A stretch of DNA of 44,100 bases. Source: an uncultured Clostridia bacterium (GTDB taxonomy: Bacteria > Bacillota > Clostridia > Christensenellales > UBA1750). The translations under genes were made by a program, and so were the position numbers. The notes below the pieces were generated by a model. That model had not been told where the DNA came from. It worked only from the letters and a program-made list of their open reading frames with translations, and did not search any database. Location of the stretch: NCBI GenBank assembly GCA_904393115.1, contig CAJFMX010000030.1, positions 1-44,100 on the forward strand, in the 5' to 3' direction. Of the stretch, positions 43,855 through 44,100 are shown piece after piece. How positions within the stretch are numbered: the stretch's first letter is position 1; each line of letters begins with the position of its first letter.

Positions 43855-44100
43855 TTAGAAGATGCGGAATCCGCAGATGAAGTGCGAGGTCCAGTAGCTC
43901 GAGGACTGGATGTTCGAGGTGGTGCGGACCTTGCCCGTGGAGGACGAGGCGTCGATCATCTTGCCGTTGCCCATGTAGATGCCCACATGGCCGTCGAAGC
44001 ACACGACGTCGCCGCGCTTCAGATCGCTCATGGAGGTGATCTTCGGGTACTTGCTGGAGCTGGCCCAGCCGCTGCTGGTCAACTCACATCTTGGTTCATT
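43855..44100 (-). CDS. NlpC/P60 family cell-wall hydrolase, 3' part
   Basis: The C-terminal 81 residues of a protein whose beginning lies beyond the right edge. The segment LKRGDVVCFDGHVGIYMGNGKMIDASSSTGKVR is the second half of the NlpC/P60 papain-like fold. The His in GHVGIYMG is the catalytic His. The polar third residue should fall in the IDASSS strand. The catalytic Cys is outside the window. These enzymes cut peptide cross-links in peptidoglycan after secretion. The frame is open to the edge, so the start, signal peptide and other domains cannot be judged. Confidence 0.88.
   Translation of the reverse strand, partial: NEPRCELTSSGWASSSKYPKITSMSDLKRGDVVCFDGHVGIYMGNGKMIDASSSTGKVRTTSNIQSSSYWTSHFICGFRIF

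Overview
The window is GC-rich DNA from a low-oxygen Firmicute, most likely a gut-type member of the Clostridia. The signs are strong GGAGG ribosome-binding sites, sigma-A type promoters, a T-box leader, an ECF transporter, rubrerythrin, an anaerobic sulfatase-maturase-like radical SAM enzyme, FtsH, an NlpC/P60 protein and several GTG/TTG starts. Most reading frames use G or C at the third position. The order cannot be fixed from the sequence alone. No rRNA, tRNA, CRISPR array, phage module or complete insertion sequence was seen. The only mobile trace is a transposase stub at the left edge.

Layout, left to right. 1-130: transposase remnant ending in a terminator. 132-1597 (-): deoC and a methyltransferase. 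1761-2414 (+): a cyclase/kynurenine-formamidase family hydrolase. 2422-5779 (+): a tryptophan (UGG-specifier) T-box leader followed by a complete ECF importer, S-A-A-T. 5954-8763 (+): two tandem MATE exporters. 8866-10878 (-): a six-hairpin glycosidase with an in-frame TAG. 11071-12637 (+): a two-gene ThrE-type exporter and a small conserved-looking protein. 12701-13838 (-): a flavodoxin-fold reductase and two small proteins. 14022-18919 (+): uvrB-uvrA. 18924-19338: a 187-bp tandem repeat carrying terminator hairpins. 19357-19896 (-): rubrerythrin. 20066-23549 (+): a heterodimeric ABC exporter. 23612-27781 (-): a URO-D family protein, a third MATE exporter and an L-fucose-isomerase-like protein. 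27965-33255 (+): a zinc-ribbon membrane protein, a lipid kinase, a DUF3842 protein, a serine recombinase, then a ThuA / SDR / degenerate SDR / TetR operon. 33311-36236 (-): an unknown protein and ftsH. 36472-39084 (+): a Ca2+-type P-ATPase. 39136-39819 (-): a HAD phosphatase with no stop codon. 39942-42298 (+): an anSME-like radical SAM enzyme and fucO interrupted by TGA. 42348-44100 (-): a double-ACT/metallo-beta-lactamase fusion and the 3' part of an NlpC/P60 gene.

How the genes work together. The best-defined regulatory unit is the T-box/ECF operon, in which uncharged tRNA-Trp should switch on a TrpP-like tryptophan importer. Its two ATPases show complementary losses (switch-loop His in one, signature motif in the other) that fall in the same composite ATP site. 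The heterodimeric ABC exporter at 20-23.5 kb has the same arrangement. Sugar metabolism is scattered through the window (deoC, glycosidase, FucI-like, FucO, ThuA-SDR-SDR). Three genes have stop-codon anomalies: the glycosidase gained TAG, fucO gained TGA, and the HAD gene lost its stop and stays open through its own terminator hairpin. TAG and TGA end several other intact genes here, so genome-wide recoding is unlikely. Recent decay, strain variation, read-through or sequence error remain possible.
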